Of a DNA stretch of 64,000 nt, positions 12,310-26,097 are shown piece by piece (within the stretch, counting starts at the first letter, position 1; the number at the start of each line of letters is the position of its first letter). The stretch covers positions 16,926,001 through 16,990,000 of the forward strand of contig NC_065532.1 in the NCBI RefSeq assembly GCF_020184175.1, given 5' to 3'. The stretch comes from Aphis gossypii (lineage: Eukaryota > Arthropoda > Insecta > Hemiptera > Aphididae). Position numbers and translations under genes: made by a program. The notes under the pieces are model-generated. The model searched no databases. It was given only the letters and a program-made list of their open reading frames with translations, and was not told the DNA's origin.

Positions 12310-15300
12310 ATATCACCATCAATAATTAAAATGACCTGTTCAGTAGGCAGCTATTATTTTTTCAACTTAAATGTATGAATGCAATAACAATTTATCCAGC
12401 TATAATTTTATTATGAGTCAATTAATTAATGATTGTATTCTTGTGCTAATTTTCAAGCATATTCATAATATCGTATACATGTGTATAAAGTTACTTATAT
12501 GGTATTATGTAAATCTATTTTGTAAAATCACACTAAGTATGCACTAGCGTCTAGCTGTTGCAAATGGTTTCATTGGATACAATAAAAATATAACGAGTAT
12601 AAATCTGTCCTAGTTTATTTGAAGCAGAACTATTGAGTATTTGGAAGCTATATAATTTTGTTGTTTTAATTTACCATCATTGCGGGAGCGTAGAATTGGA
12701 TAACAACCAAGGTGCAGAACTGACAAGACGAAAAGCGATGGACTGGAAGATTATTATTATGGTATAGATTTAAGTTGGTTTGGCACAGTCTCATATTTGA
12801 ATTACATAAGCCTATATAGAAAAATAAAAAAATACTTCACATAGTGCGTATGTTAATAACATACGTGAGCGGAAACTTTATAACTTTTAACAAGCTCCAC
12901 CCCGTCTAAAAATATAGTTCAACAATACTAAAAGGTTGTAAGCTATGTGTTCGATGACACAAGAATTTGACAAAGTAAAAATCAATCAGTTGAAAGTTTT
13001 TAGCATTATGTGCTCAAATTACTTTTTTTTTTTTTATTAAATCGCTTTAATATATTGCACGTTAAAATACAAAAGCATTCTAATACCAAAAAGGGGTTAT
13101 TTCTTTTTGTTTTGAAATTGTGTCTACTTGTTTCTTGGCTTTGATTCTTTGAACTATAAAAATTTTTAAACTTATTTTCTGGGTCGTGAATCGTTATCGC
13201 TATTGTGTCTGGAATTAAAAATAACATCTACAACATTGATAATATTCGATTCACGTATTGTGTAAGTACACAAATAACCTTTGCCGTCAAAACAAAAGTT
13301 CTTCATCATCGCAGACTTAAGCGTAATATTATACTAAGGTTTAATTTTTATTCAATTAACACAAACAATGAAATTATGTATGAATAAATAACAAATTATT
13401 ACGATTTATTGTAAACTAATTTTTAGTTTTAAGACATTTGACATTATTTACTTAATACTTTATAAACACTTAATAAATTAAATGTTAATTTAATTTAATA
13501 ATTTTAAATTCACTTGTAAAAATAATTATTATAATATGTTAATAGTTACATTCATAAAATGTTCATTAATGTAGAAATGTTATGTTTATATAATTAACAA
13601 TATTATTATTATTTTGAATAATAATAGTTCCCAATAATATATTTTGTGACGTTCCAATATATTATATCAACAATTATTTTAAAATTAAATTATGTTATTA
13701 TAATTATAATAAAGTTATTCAAAGTTAATTTAAAATTTAATTTTGCTTCTTAAATTTTATTCGAAAATCATGGTAGTCACGAATAAGTAGTTTTTCTTAT
13801 AATATATTGTACAAAAAAATATTCAACTTTTTTTTTCTCTTGATATATTGTTGGAATTTTTTACAATAGTGTTGATGGGCTGATAATTATTAAAAAATAT
13901 AAAATTATTTGACTAGAAAACGATTTATCTTCAAAGCTTTAAATTGAAAAGGAAAAATATAGGTACTAGGTAAATACTTAAAATATATATTAAAAAAGAA
14001 AATATATATTGTTGATCAAAAGTGCTTTTTTAAAAAATAGAAAAAAAAATCTTTTCCTGTAACATGCTCAATAACGTGAAATATTAAATTTATCGTTGTC
14101 AACTGTTTAATAAAACAATAAATACAATACACAATAAAAAAAATTCAACGCAATTCAAGAATGTTTTTAACTTAAAATTTATTTTTCATTGAAAGTTTTT
14201 ATTTTTGTATTTTTTTTTTTTTACCGGCATATGGAAATTTTAAATCCACGATCATAAAACAAAAAGTTATAATATGATAATAACTACTAGGAATTTTATT
14301 TTGTGCTTGGACAGTATTGTTTATATATCTACTTATGTTTAACTGAAATCATTGTTTTGTATTTATTTTTGTAAATTTCTTAAATAAATACATTTATACA
14401 TTTGCACTATTATTTTAAGTTTATTCATTCGTCTAGATCGATTGTTTTTTTATATTATTTACAACATCAGGGTAAAGTTATTTATTTCAGAACTACCTAT
14501 AGTATATTATAAAACATTATTTTACAATCTATATTTACAATAATGTATAATAGCATAATAAATAATAATTTAATATGATGTAATAATGTAATAATATATA
14601 TTGGAGTAAAAGAGGATACATCTTAATATGAATTAATGTTGTTGTTGCTCATCTATAAAGAAAATCTATTTGGTGTTTAAATATAGGTACCTACCTATCA
14701 CAGTTTAATTGGTTATTTGATACAGAAGAATTTGATTTATTATTGATTATTTTAGTAATATTTTACCGATACTCTTGTTGAAAATGAGAAAAGTAGATAT
14801 ATTGTTTTATTATTATTATTATTATTAGTATTATTGTTTTTTGATATCAAGAAATATAACTATATTTTATTGAGTTAAACACTCATGTGGAGACCCAGGA
14901 GTTATCTTGTTTAACATGTTATTTATAAAAATACACAAAACAATTTCAAAAGCAAAGTTATAACTGCAAAATTAAATAAAAAATGAAAAATTATATTTTA
15001 GGTATTTAACATTGGCATTCACATATTGATCACATCATTAAGTAATAATATAATAAATTATATATATGAGTCTCAACAAACTCGAACATTTTTTGAATTC
15101 TTGTTTTGGTAATTTTTATAATATACCTACACATATTAATTAATATTTTTATTTAATTTCAATTGAAAATAAGATCATTTGAGATACTAAGTTTTGGTTT
15201 TTTTCTAGTATTTATTTTTGTTTGAGTGAGTTTTATTTGTTTCATTTTGTAGCATAACAATAAATTTGAACTCTATTTATATTATTGGAGTATAAAATTA

Positions 15301-18300
15301 CCGATTCTATTACAATTTTAATTTTCCTTAATACCTTTATTTTATTAATTCATTTATTTGATAAATATGCATACCTTTGATTATATGAATATTTAATTTA
15401 CAGATTATATTTTATTTACTAACAAAGAGATTTTACAAAATTATAATTATCGAGTTACAAAGGTAACAATTAAAAGAGGGATTAACATTGCTACGAATCA
15501 TTAACCACCAAACGGTTTGTGACGAATGTATTTGATTATAAAAGGAGAAATATAAAATGGATTAATTGTTCTAGATATAAGCTGAGAAACCTTAAAACAT
15601 ATCAAAGAGAGTAGGATGAATGAATCCACTTTATTATTTAAAATTCCATTCTATAAAGATATTACTATGGAACGCCTACGCAGAAACAATGGTATCAAAT
15701 TAAGCAAATTAGCAATCGCTATTAAATATGAGATACACGAAGATTGTGCAATGTAACACATGACTGGAAATTCGCAATATTTATTGAAAACACGGCTGCT
15801 GTTTTCTATTTTGTCAAGTGGTTGTAGTTTTCGAAATTGCTGAGGATTTTTTTGACATCTGTGGTATTTGACATGATTATTACCACTGCGTAATACATTT
15901 TGCAGGGAAATCACGACTTTTGGTATAGGTTCGGTGGTTAGGATCTTTTAAAAGTGAATTTATCATTCTAATACATTTTTTATTATTTTTTTTTTTACAA
16001 AAATCTTAGTATTTTGATGTTTCTGTTTTGATTAATACTGTAGAGAAAGTCTTCTGACGGTTTCATTAACCGAGCTGTTTTCCATTTCCATTTTCATATC
16101 ATAATTTTATTATTAATTTTCAAATCTATTAGAAGAAAAAAAATGTTTGTGTGTAATTTTTAGTCTTAATTATTTTAGGGAATTGGTGTGTTAATTTATA
16201 CTATTAACCACTAGCTTTTATTTTGAGTTTTATTTGATGAAAAGTGACTCATTTATGTTCATAGTAAACATCAATATTTATATTCGTGGAGAGATTATCA
16301 TAAATTAAAAAATTTGTTTGAACGATACTGGCAACTGTAGGAAGAAAAAGAGGTAGCTTGTACTGCTTGTAGCTTAAAAATATTTAAATCCAATAATAAT
16401 TTAAACTGGTGTTAATTTAAATATTATCAAAAATATTATAAGTATTTATTAAACTAATTGAAATTATTCCATGTCTCAAATAATTACAATTGAGTTCAAT
16501 ATTTTCTAAGTTTGTAAAATATGATTTAACACGAAAGTTCACATACATGTGAATAACTATAGTTTAACTACAGTTATTAAATTAAAAATTATTTGAAATC
16601 AAATTTAATATTATACAATTTTAACTGTCGTGAATACCATAATTATATATAATACTATACTACTGCTGCAGTGCTATTCATTCTTTGGTAAGAATCCTTG
16701 ATTGTCAAACAATGTACCTATATTGTCTTCTCACTATTCACGCTCACATGCGATGATCACATTCCTTTCTATCACTCTGATGATGTACCAACTTACTTTC
16801 CATACCTTAATCCTTTGAACCAAAATTATATGCAGCTACGTTTATCTAATCAAAACTAATACATAGTGAATCGTACCAAAGAAGTTACATCATTCTTAAA
16901 TCTTAATACAAAATGTATTTTTCAATATACAAAAGTATAAGTCATGCCTTATATTGTTGTCGATGGTTTATATGATTGTATGGTTATTCTTAATAATGAC
17001 CCTAAAACGTATATCAATTAGTTGGCCATACTATATTCACCCTTTTAGTTATATATGTAAATATTATTGTACTTCATTTTCTCTGTTATATATTGGAATA
17101 TACCTCGCAATAAGTTATAATATATAGTAGGTATATCATAAAGCATGTACCTTTTAAATATAATGTTAATAAATAATAACTTTTATTGCAACGTACCTAT
17201 TATTATTTATTTTTAGCTATTTACATATCATAAAATTCCTCAAACATTTTTCCATTTCCCTCGAAAAATCAGTTACAATTAGTTTATCGTTATAATTAGT
17301 ACTAAATGCATCTATAGGCAATAATATATACCTACACATGTACAATAAGTAATCAAATTCGTTTTTTATACTAGGAATTTTTGAACTTGAATAGTTGCCA
17401 TTAAATCAATGATATAATATTTTAATTGAAAGTACTAAATACATATTATGCCATAAGTGATGTGTGTTTTTTTTTTTGTAAAAATATTGATATAGTATTT
17501 CAAATTATTATTACTATTTATACATTTTTTTTTTATTATTTGAAGCTATTGAAAATGTAAATAAAGTAAGACATTGGAAAATTATTTTGAATTAGAAAAA
17601 AATTAAAAATATATAATGTTAGTTATTTTTTAATTAATAAGTGCTCCCGGCATTAAGGAAAACAATCAAAAAATGTAAATCGTTGTAACTTAAAACTTTC
17701 CACAGTAAATTATACTATCATTTTCTATACACAAAATAATTACAAAATATGTAGAATAATTTTGGATAATTTATGTTCTAAATGTATTCACAGCATTCTA
17801 CAGTACGTCAGTAATGAATAATGAGTCATTACTCATTACTAATGACTTACCTGTAATAAGCATTTTTACTGGCAAAAATTAGTCCAACTATCTTAAAAGA
17901 TATACAGAACTATCCATCCGGCTTTTTTCACTTAGAACCGGATAGGTATTAGTATACATAAGTACAATAATTTATCATTTAATTCATAAATATAATTTAC
18001 AACTTATATTTGTGAATTTTTAATATACATATATATATATTTTTTTTAGTTGACATTGAACATTGAATAATATTACATTTTTCTTTTCTAAGACAAACAT
18101 TTTATTTAGTTTAAAAGCTGATGCAATACTATGTTCCGTATAAGCTATTTTTGCACCTATTAAAAATAATCAAAAATATATAATCACAATTTGTTTTGTA
18201 AGCATTAAAAATTTTTAATTTTATTCAAATTTAAATATTTTTATGAAAATCAAAAAAATATTGATCATAATCTTGAAACATTTCGCCATTTCATACATTA

Positions 18301-20990
18301 TTTTCTATGCGTAATGCAATTTTCTAAATATTTAATCTGATTTTACAGTATTAAAATTGTTATAAAATATATGTAATGTTTTAATAAAAATAAATTCAAT
18401 ATACCTTATACAATTAATCATAAGCATGTAGACCAGTTTTAATTTCTAGAGAAATTTATATTAGTTCAGCAAACATCCATTTATGGTTTATTGACCAAAA
18501 AAATAATACCAATACCCGAGAGACGTTCATTTATTGTTACTTTTAGGAAATAAGTTCTATATATTTATACTTTATATTAAATAAGTTGGCTTTAACAATG
18601 TATATGCGAATCAAAAATACAATAAAAGTATAAATCTGGCCTTTTTAATTAATTTGAGTTTTTGTTTCCAGTATGATGATAAATAATATTATAGATTTAC
18701 TGGTTACTAGATTGATTACCTAACCTATCTAAAATTCTAAATTAGTAATACAATTAAATTATAAAAGCAGCATTGAAGAAGAGAGTACTTGATGTTACAT
18801 TAAAAAAAACTAGCACCGCATTTAAAAATTAATATGCATAATACTCTGTAACCTTTGACACTAACATTGTTTGTGATTTTAAAAATATACTATAATAGGT
18901 ATATTTGACGTTTTGGAATTTTTTTTTAATTTTTGCTTAATGACTTCTGGAGGAATCTTAACACAACAATAAAAAAAAGAGTATATTTTAAATATTCATA
19001 ATTTTATTTGGATTAATTTATGTTGGTAAAAATATTGGCTTATCATGCTTTATCCACCCTTAACACCTAATTTTTTAAAGATACAAATATAATATAATAC
19101 AATTTATTTTTTCATCTATATACATAAAAGTTATTTATAGATATTATGTAGAATATAAAAAGTATAATATGTTTTATTTGTCTAAAAATTGACAATGGAA
19201 TCCAAATAATTTTCAAAGATAGCTGTTTTACAAACGCACATTATAACTTATTCAAATTGAAGTTTGAAAATTCATTGATTATTAATGATAATAACCAAAG
19301 TCCATTATAATAATTTTAGGTATTCTATATTGGCGCATATATGACTATATTACAGAACAATAAAAATGAAAAATAAATGACTTTATTGTCTGAGTAAAAA
19401 AATATTGAACGTCTAAAAACTCACAACAAATAAAGCTTTAAATATTATCGAGTTAAATAATGCGTTAACAAAATATATTGATAATTGTTTCTTTATGAAA
19501 GTTACTTTTAATACAACTTGTTACAAACTTGACATAAAACTAAAGTATTTTATACAAACTTTAATGTTTTAATTAATTTAAATATGTTTAACAGCAGTCA
19601 ATGTGATTTTTTAGATTTATTATTGGATTGTTTGTAAAATTAAAGAATATACCTGAAGGTTCAAAACTAATTTATGGTTTATCAATTGATACTCGATATT
19701 CTGTTTGTCCTTTGATTTAATAACTTAATTACGAGTATAAATTATCGAAATTCTTAATTTTAAATAGTTTAAATTATGTAAGCGATGAAAGCTCGACCAA
19801 TCAGTGGCCAAAGTACTAAGTAGATTATAACATGTTTTTCAAGGTAAAAATTTTTGCAATTTATTTTTGCTAGTTTTGACCTCAAGAGATGATATTTATT
19901 TTGTGAATATTAGGTTGTAAAAAAAAACTTTGATACCAACAGATGGATCAGTATCACATTATTGGCTTAAGATCAAAACTCGTTAATTGACTGAATAAAA
20001 CTGTTAATAGTCATATTGATGTAATTTATGTGCCAAGGTCATTGAACCGGTTTAAAAATAACTATAGAAATGATACCTACGTCTTATTCAGTCTCACACA
20101 GAAAAACTTACTTTGAAGTTATTTTTATTTTTTTATTTATATTTGAATGGTCAAAGAGTAATTTTTATCACATCGAAAAATGTAAATAAATAGTTTTGAT
20201 TATTTATTTTTATAACATTTGAATTATTATGTGATATATAATTGTGCATTTTTATATTATACAAATTGTATATATTTTATAACATTTAAAAATATTGAAT
20301 TTTTATTTATTTACCATCTAACATCATTGAAAAGTTCATTTTTTTTTTATTCAATTTGATTTTAATTTCTATTTGACTACATTTAAATAAAAGTACCTGT
20401 TTAAATTTAAAAAATACCCATTTGAAGCTTATTAACAACTTATAATAATTACTATAATGTTTATAATTTTAATTTTAATTCTAAAATTAAATATTTATAA
20501 ATATAAGAACTTAGAGTAAATATTTAACTAAAATAAACATAATCTAGATTATTATTTTTTTTAGCGACATATTCGAAAAATAGTAGGTACTATATTATAG
20601 TTACTATACCAACACTGAAAATAATGATGAAAATTCTATATTAAATGGTAAAAATACAGTTAATAAAAAAATTAATTTTGTTTTTTTTTTTTTTTTTTTT
20701 TTGTTACGACTGCGTTGAAGTTTTATTTTATAAGGCAGCTGTAACGTTAAAAAATACATTTTTTTCTAATCTACGTAAAATAAATGTATTTTTCAGAAAA
20801 ATTACAGTCCACAATATAAGAATAATCAGGAATAATCAATGTATACATCACGTCATGTCGATATATTTTATCTGATGTATCTAATACTAATAATTAAAAT
20901 GAAATAGGCTAGTAAATTTAGACACCGAGAACTACAAAAACAGCTTATTATGAATTATCGTAATAAGATACTAGAAAAATAATAGTAGGT
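12310..20990. other. AT-rich, no gene recognised
   Basis: No supported coding sequence. Small items: a palindrome CGTATGTTA-A-TAACATACG at 12847-12865, a long ATT triplet run at 14806-14835, and a slightly less AT-rich stretch at 15640-15930 with an 87-codon minus frame of no recognisable family. A CCAAGGTCA hexamer-type site lies at 20033-20041. Confidence 0.55.
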
Positions 20991-21860
20991 ATATAATACA
21001 GATCGTGTTGAAAGTACAGCCCTCTACCACGGTCGCTCGTTCTGCACATATGGCCCGACACTGGAATAGCTCACTTCCCGTCCTTACACACAATATATAT
21101 TTATATTTTATCCAAAACTAAATATGCAGTATTTACCGTACATACGTTATAGTAGAGAGGTTCATTGCAATTTTGAATCATTGAAATTATTCTGTTACCA
21201 CAATGCAGTATATAAACCCATCATGAGTTACAATTCGCAAACCGTATCAATGTTGACATATTAGAGACACCAGTAGACACCATTATAGTAGTGTGACGCA
21301 GTCGCGGATGATGCGCAAAATCGACTTGATCAACGATCATTCTAAACGAAGGACAAACAGAAATGGGCTGACGACCATCGAGTCGCTTTCCTCAGTCTAA
21401 CACTGACGACGCGATAATGAAAATGATTACACGCGTGTAAACATAAAGATATTATACGAACTACGGTAAGCAACAGGTATACAATACGATCTGAACCGCG
21501 GTCATCGAATTTATACCGCGGTCGAATCGATCACCATCCACTATTTACTATTTGCGTGAACAAGTAACCGCGATATTTTTCGTCGGCTAGTTCTAGAAAA
21601 AAACCTCAGTAGCTGCCGACTATTTTTCTACGCGTCCAAATCTCGATTCTTAACTAAATCGTTTTTGTATCACTGACGACGTTCTCAAGCGCGTAAAACC
21701 ATTTTTGTGCTACAATATGAGAAGTCCGATGATTTTTCGACATACGAGTCTTTAGAATTCTATATGTATTATATTTGCAAACTTCATCATTTCCGGCTTG
21801 CGTCAGACACGTTTCCAGAGGATTTCCCGAGGACGGTGTGTCATGATATTAGTAGTGAGT
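20991..21860 (+). promoter_or_regulatory. G+C/CpG-rich island, candidate internal promoter or 5' exon
   Basis: About 850 bp of clearly elevated G+C and CpG between AT-rich flanks. It contains an arthropod-initiator-like TCAGT at 21392, a donor ACG|GTAAGC at 21466, two copies of ACCGCGGT (21495-21502 and 21515-21522) 20 bp apart, and many short CG-containing words. A 30-codon frame from 21308 (starts MMRKIDLI) ends at 21400. The island lies 14 kb upstream of the receptor start codon and on the same side as the required 5' exon, so an alternative first exon/promoter of that gene is the simplest reading. Strand and function are inferred; an enhancer or an unrelated non-coding RNA promoter would look the same. 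Confidence 0.35.
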
Positions 21861-24800
21861 AGTAACCTACGCTGTATATTATTAACAAATAAAACTTATA
21901 CATTATTATTTATTAGATATTATTGTACCTATAACTATTCTAATCGTGATTTATAATTTAAATGTATTGTAGTTACTCGTGATGTTGAGTACCTATATAA
22001 AGACTTGTAAAATCCTAATAAAACTTAGGTATAATAGTCGCGTGAACAACAAGTCCTTAGATACTTTAAAAATAGTTTTTAAACGTTAAAGCCTACTTAA
22101 AAATGATAAAAATTGAAATTTTAATAAATGTAGAACTTAAACATAAGTAATGTATTAAGTGTGCTAAAAAATCAACCAACTTACCTTACGCATTATGTAC
22201 AGATACTTGGGTCTAAATATATATATAGAAACCGATAGTCCTGATGGCCACCTTTTTTATATTTATATATTTGTCGGTGTATTTACGTTATATTCTACGT
22301 GACAAATAAAGTCATCTTGTTGGAAATTTGTTTTTTTACTCAACTTGTTATTATGCAACGACAAGTCATGTAACGTAGTCAAACGACCAAGCCCTTGATT
22401 CCAGACTCCGTGACTGCAGAATACTACGATTATGTTCCTCAAATATAAAAAATATGTTTATTTAGGCTTAGTTTTTCCATTACATGGCATGAATACAATT
22501 ATTTTTTATTGTCAATAGTTGACATTTAAAAGTACAAGAGAAGAGGAATAAAATACTATACTAGGCCGCAAAAATTCTAATTGCGTTTTACAGATGTATC
22601 TATATGTTAAATATTAAAGTAAAAATTAATTTTCTGTTTTTTTTTTTTTTAATTTGTAGAATCTATGATCATTATTTCCAGTGTTACGCCAAAGTGATAT
22701 ATATGTTTCATGTGACCTTATTTCATATATATTGGAAATCTGATCTAATATTGCTACGTAAAAGTTGTCATTTATTGATTTTTTTCAATATTCTCCTAAA
22801 TGCAAAGAAAACCTATCCAAAAATTGTGGGAATGACCTAAAAATTGAACATAAGACTAATCGTATTTTATTTAAGATCGGAATAATCATAAATTAAAATT
22901 TATTTACTGGGATTTAAATATTAAAGTACGAGTTTATACGATAAAATTATAGGTACCTTTTATTTTGAAGTTTCTTATAATTGAATTATTGTAGTTTTGG
23001 GTATAAAAAATATTGATACTCTAATACTTAATATGACATATATTATTTACAACTATAATATTCAATATATTATGTTCAAATCGTAAGTATTTAATTGTTT
23101 TAAATATATTTTGAAGATTACTTCAAATTTATAATAATAATTAATAGATATTCGTAATAATATAATAATACATTAGGTACATACTAGTCAGCACGAATTT
23201 TTAACCGATAATAATTGTTGATGTTTTAAAATGTAAGTTAATTAGGTAAAGTATTAAAATAGCCCATAAACACAGTCCAGTTAAATGTATTGAAAGTATA
23301 TTATAACAAAAATATTAACAATAATAATTTCTATTACACGTTTCTTAAAAAATAATATTATGGTAAAAAGTACTAAAATAAATTACATTCATAAGCTTAT
23401 AAAGTTCTTTTAAAAGTTGATAACATATTACGAGACATATTATTTAATATTTAAAAATTTAAATTATTTGCAATTACGTAATTTTAAATATCAACAACAG
23501 GTACTTGATTTTATTTAAATCTAAAACCAACCCACATTATATTAAATTAAATGATGAAAAAAATAACAGACTATTAAATGTTCAACTATTCTTTTAATTT
23601 TTTTAAAGTTACACTCATCCTAATTGTATCAGTTATTACTTCTTTACAAAAAATCAAACTAATACTTATGAATATCTCTTAATAATTTATAAATTATTCA
23701 TTTTATTTACATATAAAACATTTAATTTAAGCTTACAACATAATAACTGGTATGCTATAGTGCTATACTGTATTTAATACTATATTACCTACCATAATTA
23801 TATAATATGGTTGTATATACTTGTATAGGTACATTATTTTTGGGAAACGTCAATTTCTCTATTTCAAAAACACACAACTACCAAAGTCCAAAATAGAAAA
23901 GCAAACTATATAAACTTAACGAATATTTATGATTCTTAAATATATCGAGAAACACATATTTAAATTTTAAACTGCTTATAATTTAAATAAATAACTAAAT
24001 ACATATATTTATTTGTTTAATAACATATTTGTTTTGGCATCTAAGTATATAAATATATATAAATGTACATAATGTATTTATGCGTTAATATATCTAATGA
24101 TTCTAATGCATTCGTGTAACTTATAAGTAGATGGTAGTTAAACTTATATTGTGGTCTAGAATAATGGTATCTATGGGTATTTTGTCACTGGGGAACACCA
24201 TTAGGTGAATTTATAATCAGACAAATTTCATAAAACTATACTTGAATAATATTTTACCCTGTATAGATTATCGCCTTAATATAAATTTAAATAACCTAAG
24301 TGATTTTCCTTGGAATCTTATATAAATATATTAAGATATTTATACAATTATATAAAATAAAAATCATAGATATCTTATATTATAATGTACCTATTAATAA
24401 TATTTTTTAAATTTATAGTGGGTGAAAATTTAATAATGGATACAATTTATAAAAAAAATACCCATATATTTATAAATAATTCATTTTAATTTTAATGCAA
24501 AATATATTCAGTGAAAATTGAAAATTAATCTAATTTTTTTATAAGACATGATATTGTAATAACAACTTGATAATAATATATTTTATTAGGTAACAATTAA
24601 TACAAGTTATGGTGATTGCATAGAAAAAAGTAATAAAAATGTTGCAATAGTAATAATAGATAAATTATTCTATTCACGAATTAAATTAACTTTCAATTCC
24701 ATTCTTAGAATGTTGTTAAAAATAAACAAGTACTTTGTTTTGATAAGATGTGACTTTAAACTAAAGTAACATTATGGAAACTCACAAATAGTTAGATAGT

Positions 24801-25599
24801 TTCTAATTAATTAAATTTTATTAAGCTTAGAATAATATATAATAGTTATTTCTATTTTAATATTTATTTAATAATTATTTAAAGTTTTTTTGGCATTGAC
24901 ATCTAAAATGAACGTAATTTAGTTACAATTGTTGTGATGTTTTTTATAATAATTTAGATAACGATGTGAGGCGTTAAAAATTTGACTCATAGATTTTTTT
25001 GTAAATTTTAATTGAAGCTAGTGTAAAAATTAAAGCACACGACCTTTGAACTAGTGCTTCACTCCAAATGAAATAATAGATAATAAAAAGTATTAAAACA
25101 TGAATAGATTATGACATAAATGTAAGAATGACATTCCTAATTCGTGGAAACACTGATTATTTTAATTTTTGCAATATAATTAGTAATTACTATATGTATA
25201 TATAAATGGATTATTACTTATTGATACTATTTTAATTTGTAGATCTAATGTCTTGAACATAAAATAGTAAAAAAATCTTTTATTATTTATATTAATATTT
25301 TAATTTAATACCAGGATTATAATTATTAAAAATTCATTATAACTACTTTCATTTATTTTTAGGGTCAGTTTTCAAGAATGATTACAAGCGATTCAAACAA
25401 AAATATTTATAACTATTTCAATAAACGCTTCAGAAATAAAATAATTAAGAAGATAAATGAACTTGGCTTTTGAATACTTGCCATAAACTATTTAAAATAG
25501 TTAAGAAAAGTTTGGTTAACAATAAATAATCATGAATTAACTAAATCAATCAAAATATAAAAGGTAAATTAAAATAATTTATTATTCCTTAATAAGCAA
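21861..25599. other. AT-rich, no gene recognised
   Basis: Only AT-rich sequence with short simple repeats. The 78-codon frame from 22604 is poly-Phe-rich and sits on a poly-T run, so it is treated as chance. Confidence 0.6.
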
Positions 25600-25790
25600 C
25601 AAACCCAGGCGTGGATCCAAGGATGGGCCAAAGGGCCATGCCCCCACCCCCACTGTAGATTCTAATGAATTGAAAAATGTCTATTTTCGTCAGCTGATAA
25701 AATGCATTGTTTTGCCAATAACGTTTTTAGCGAAATTTTATTCAAGATGTCTCCCCCCCCCCGTAAATATGTTCTGGATCTGCGTTTGAA
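25600..25790. repeat. C-rich dispersed-repeat fragment
   Basis: CCAGGCGTGGATCCAAGG and a following GGGCCAAAGGGCCATGCCCC stretch, ending about 150 bp on with a C-run (CCCCCCCCCC) and TCTGGATCTGCG. The two ends form a loose inverted pair (GGCGTGGATCCA versus TCTGGATCTGCG). I recall such GGATCCA/G-run sequences as common insect repeat debris. The family is not identified, and composition is unlike the flanks. Confidence 0.45.
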
Positions 25791-25929
25791 AAAAATTAAT
25801 TACTAACAATAGTTAACCATTTTTAATGTATTTTCAAAAATAAAAACAATAAATTATTAATTTAATTTATCTTTACAATCATTACAAAAAAATTAAAATT
25901 GCATAAGTTAACATAAGTAGTATCAAATA

Positions 25930-26097
25930 TACAGTAAAACCTCTCTATAACAGAATCGTTTGGGACCATAAAATATGTTTACCGTTATAGGAAGGTAGAT
26001 TTATATATTGTATTATTTGAACAAGGATTATTGGCATTTTCCATTACAAGGAAGATTCCGTCTAATAGAAGATCCGTTATAGAGAGGTTTTACTGTA
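25930..26097. mobile_element. 164 bp pogo/mariner-type MITE
   Basis: Terminal inverted repeats CAGTAAAACCTCTCTATAAC are perfect over 20 bp at both ends (25932 and 26095) and are bracketed by a TA duplication (25930-25931 and 26096-26097). The 164 bp body has no coding capacity. The CAGT-AAACCTC-TATAAC terminus with TA target is characteristic of Tc1/mariner superfamily elements of the pogo/Tigger kind. The near-intact ends suggest fairly recent mobilisation in trans. Confidence 0.85.

Noticed and set aside
12847..12865. 9-bp-arm palindrome CGTATGTTA-A-TAACATACG
   Set aside because: Short enough to be chance in 64 kb and without context.
17816..17850. TGAGTCATTACTCATTA cluster resembling AP-1 sites
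   Set aside because: Imperfect, low-complexity repetition of AATGA/TCATT; no promoter nearby.
20645..20875. 76-codon frame with a poly-Phe run
   Set aside because: It is a read-through of a poly-T homopolymer, with no supporting features.
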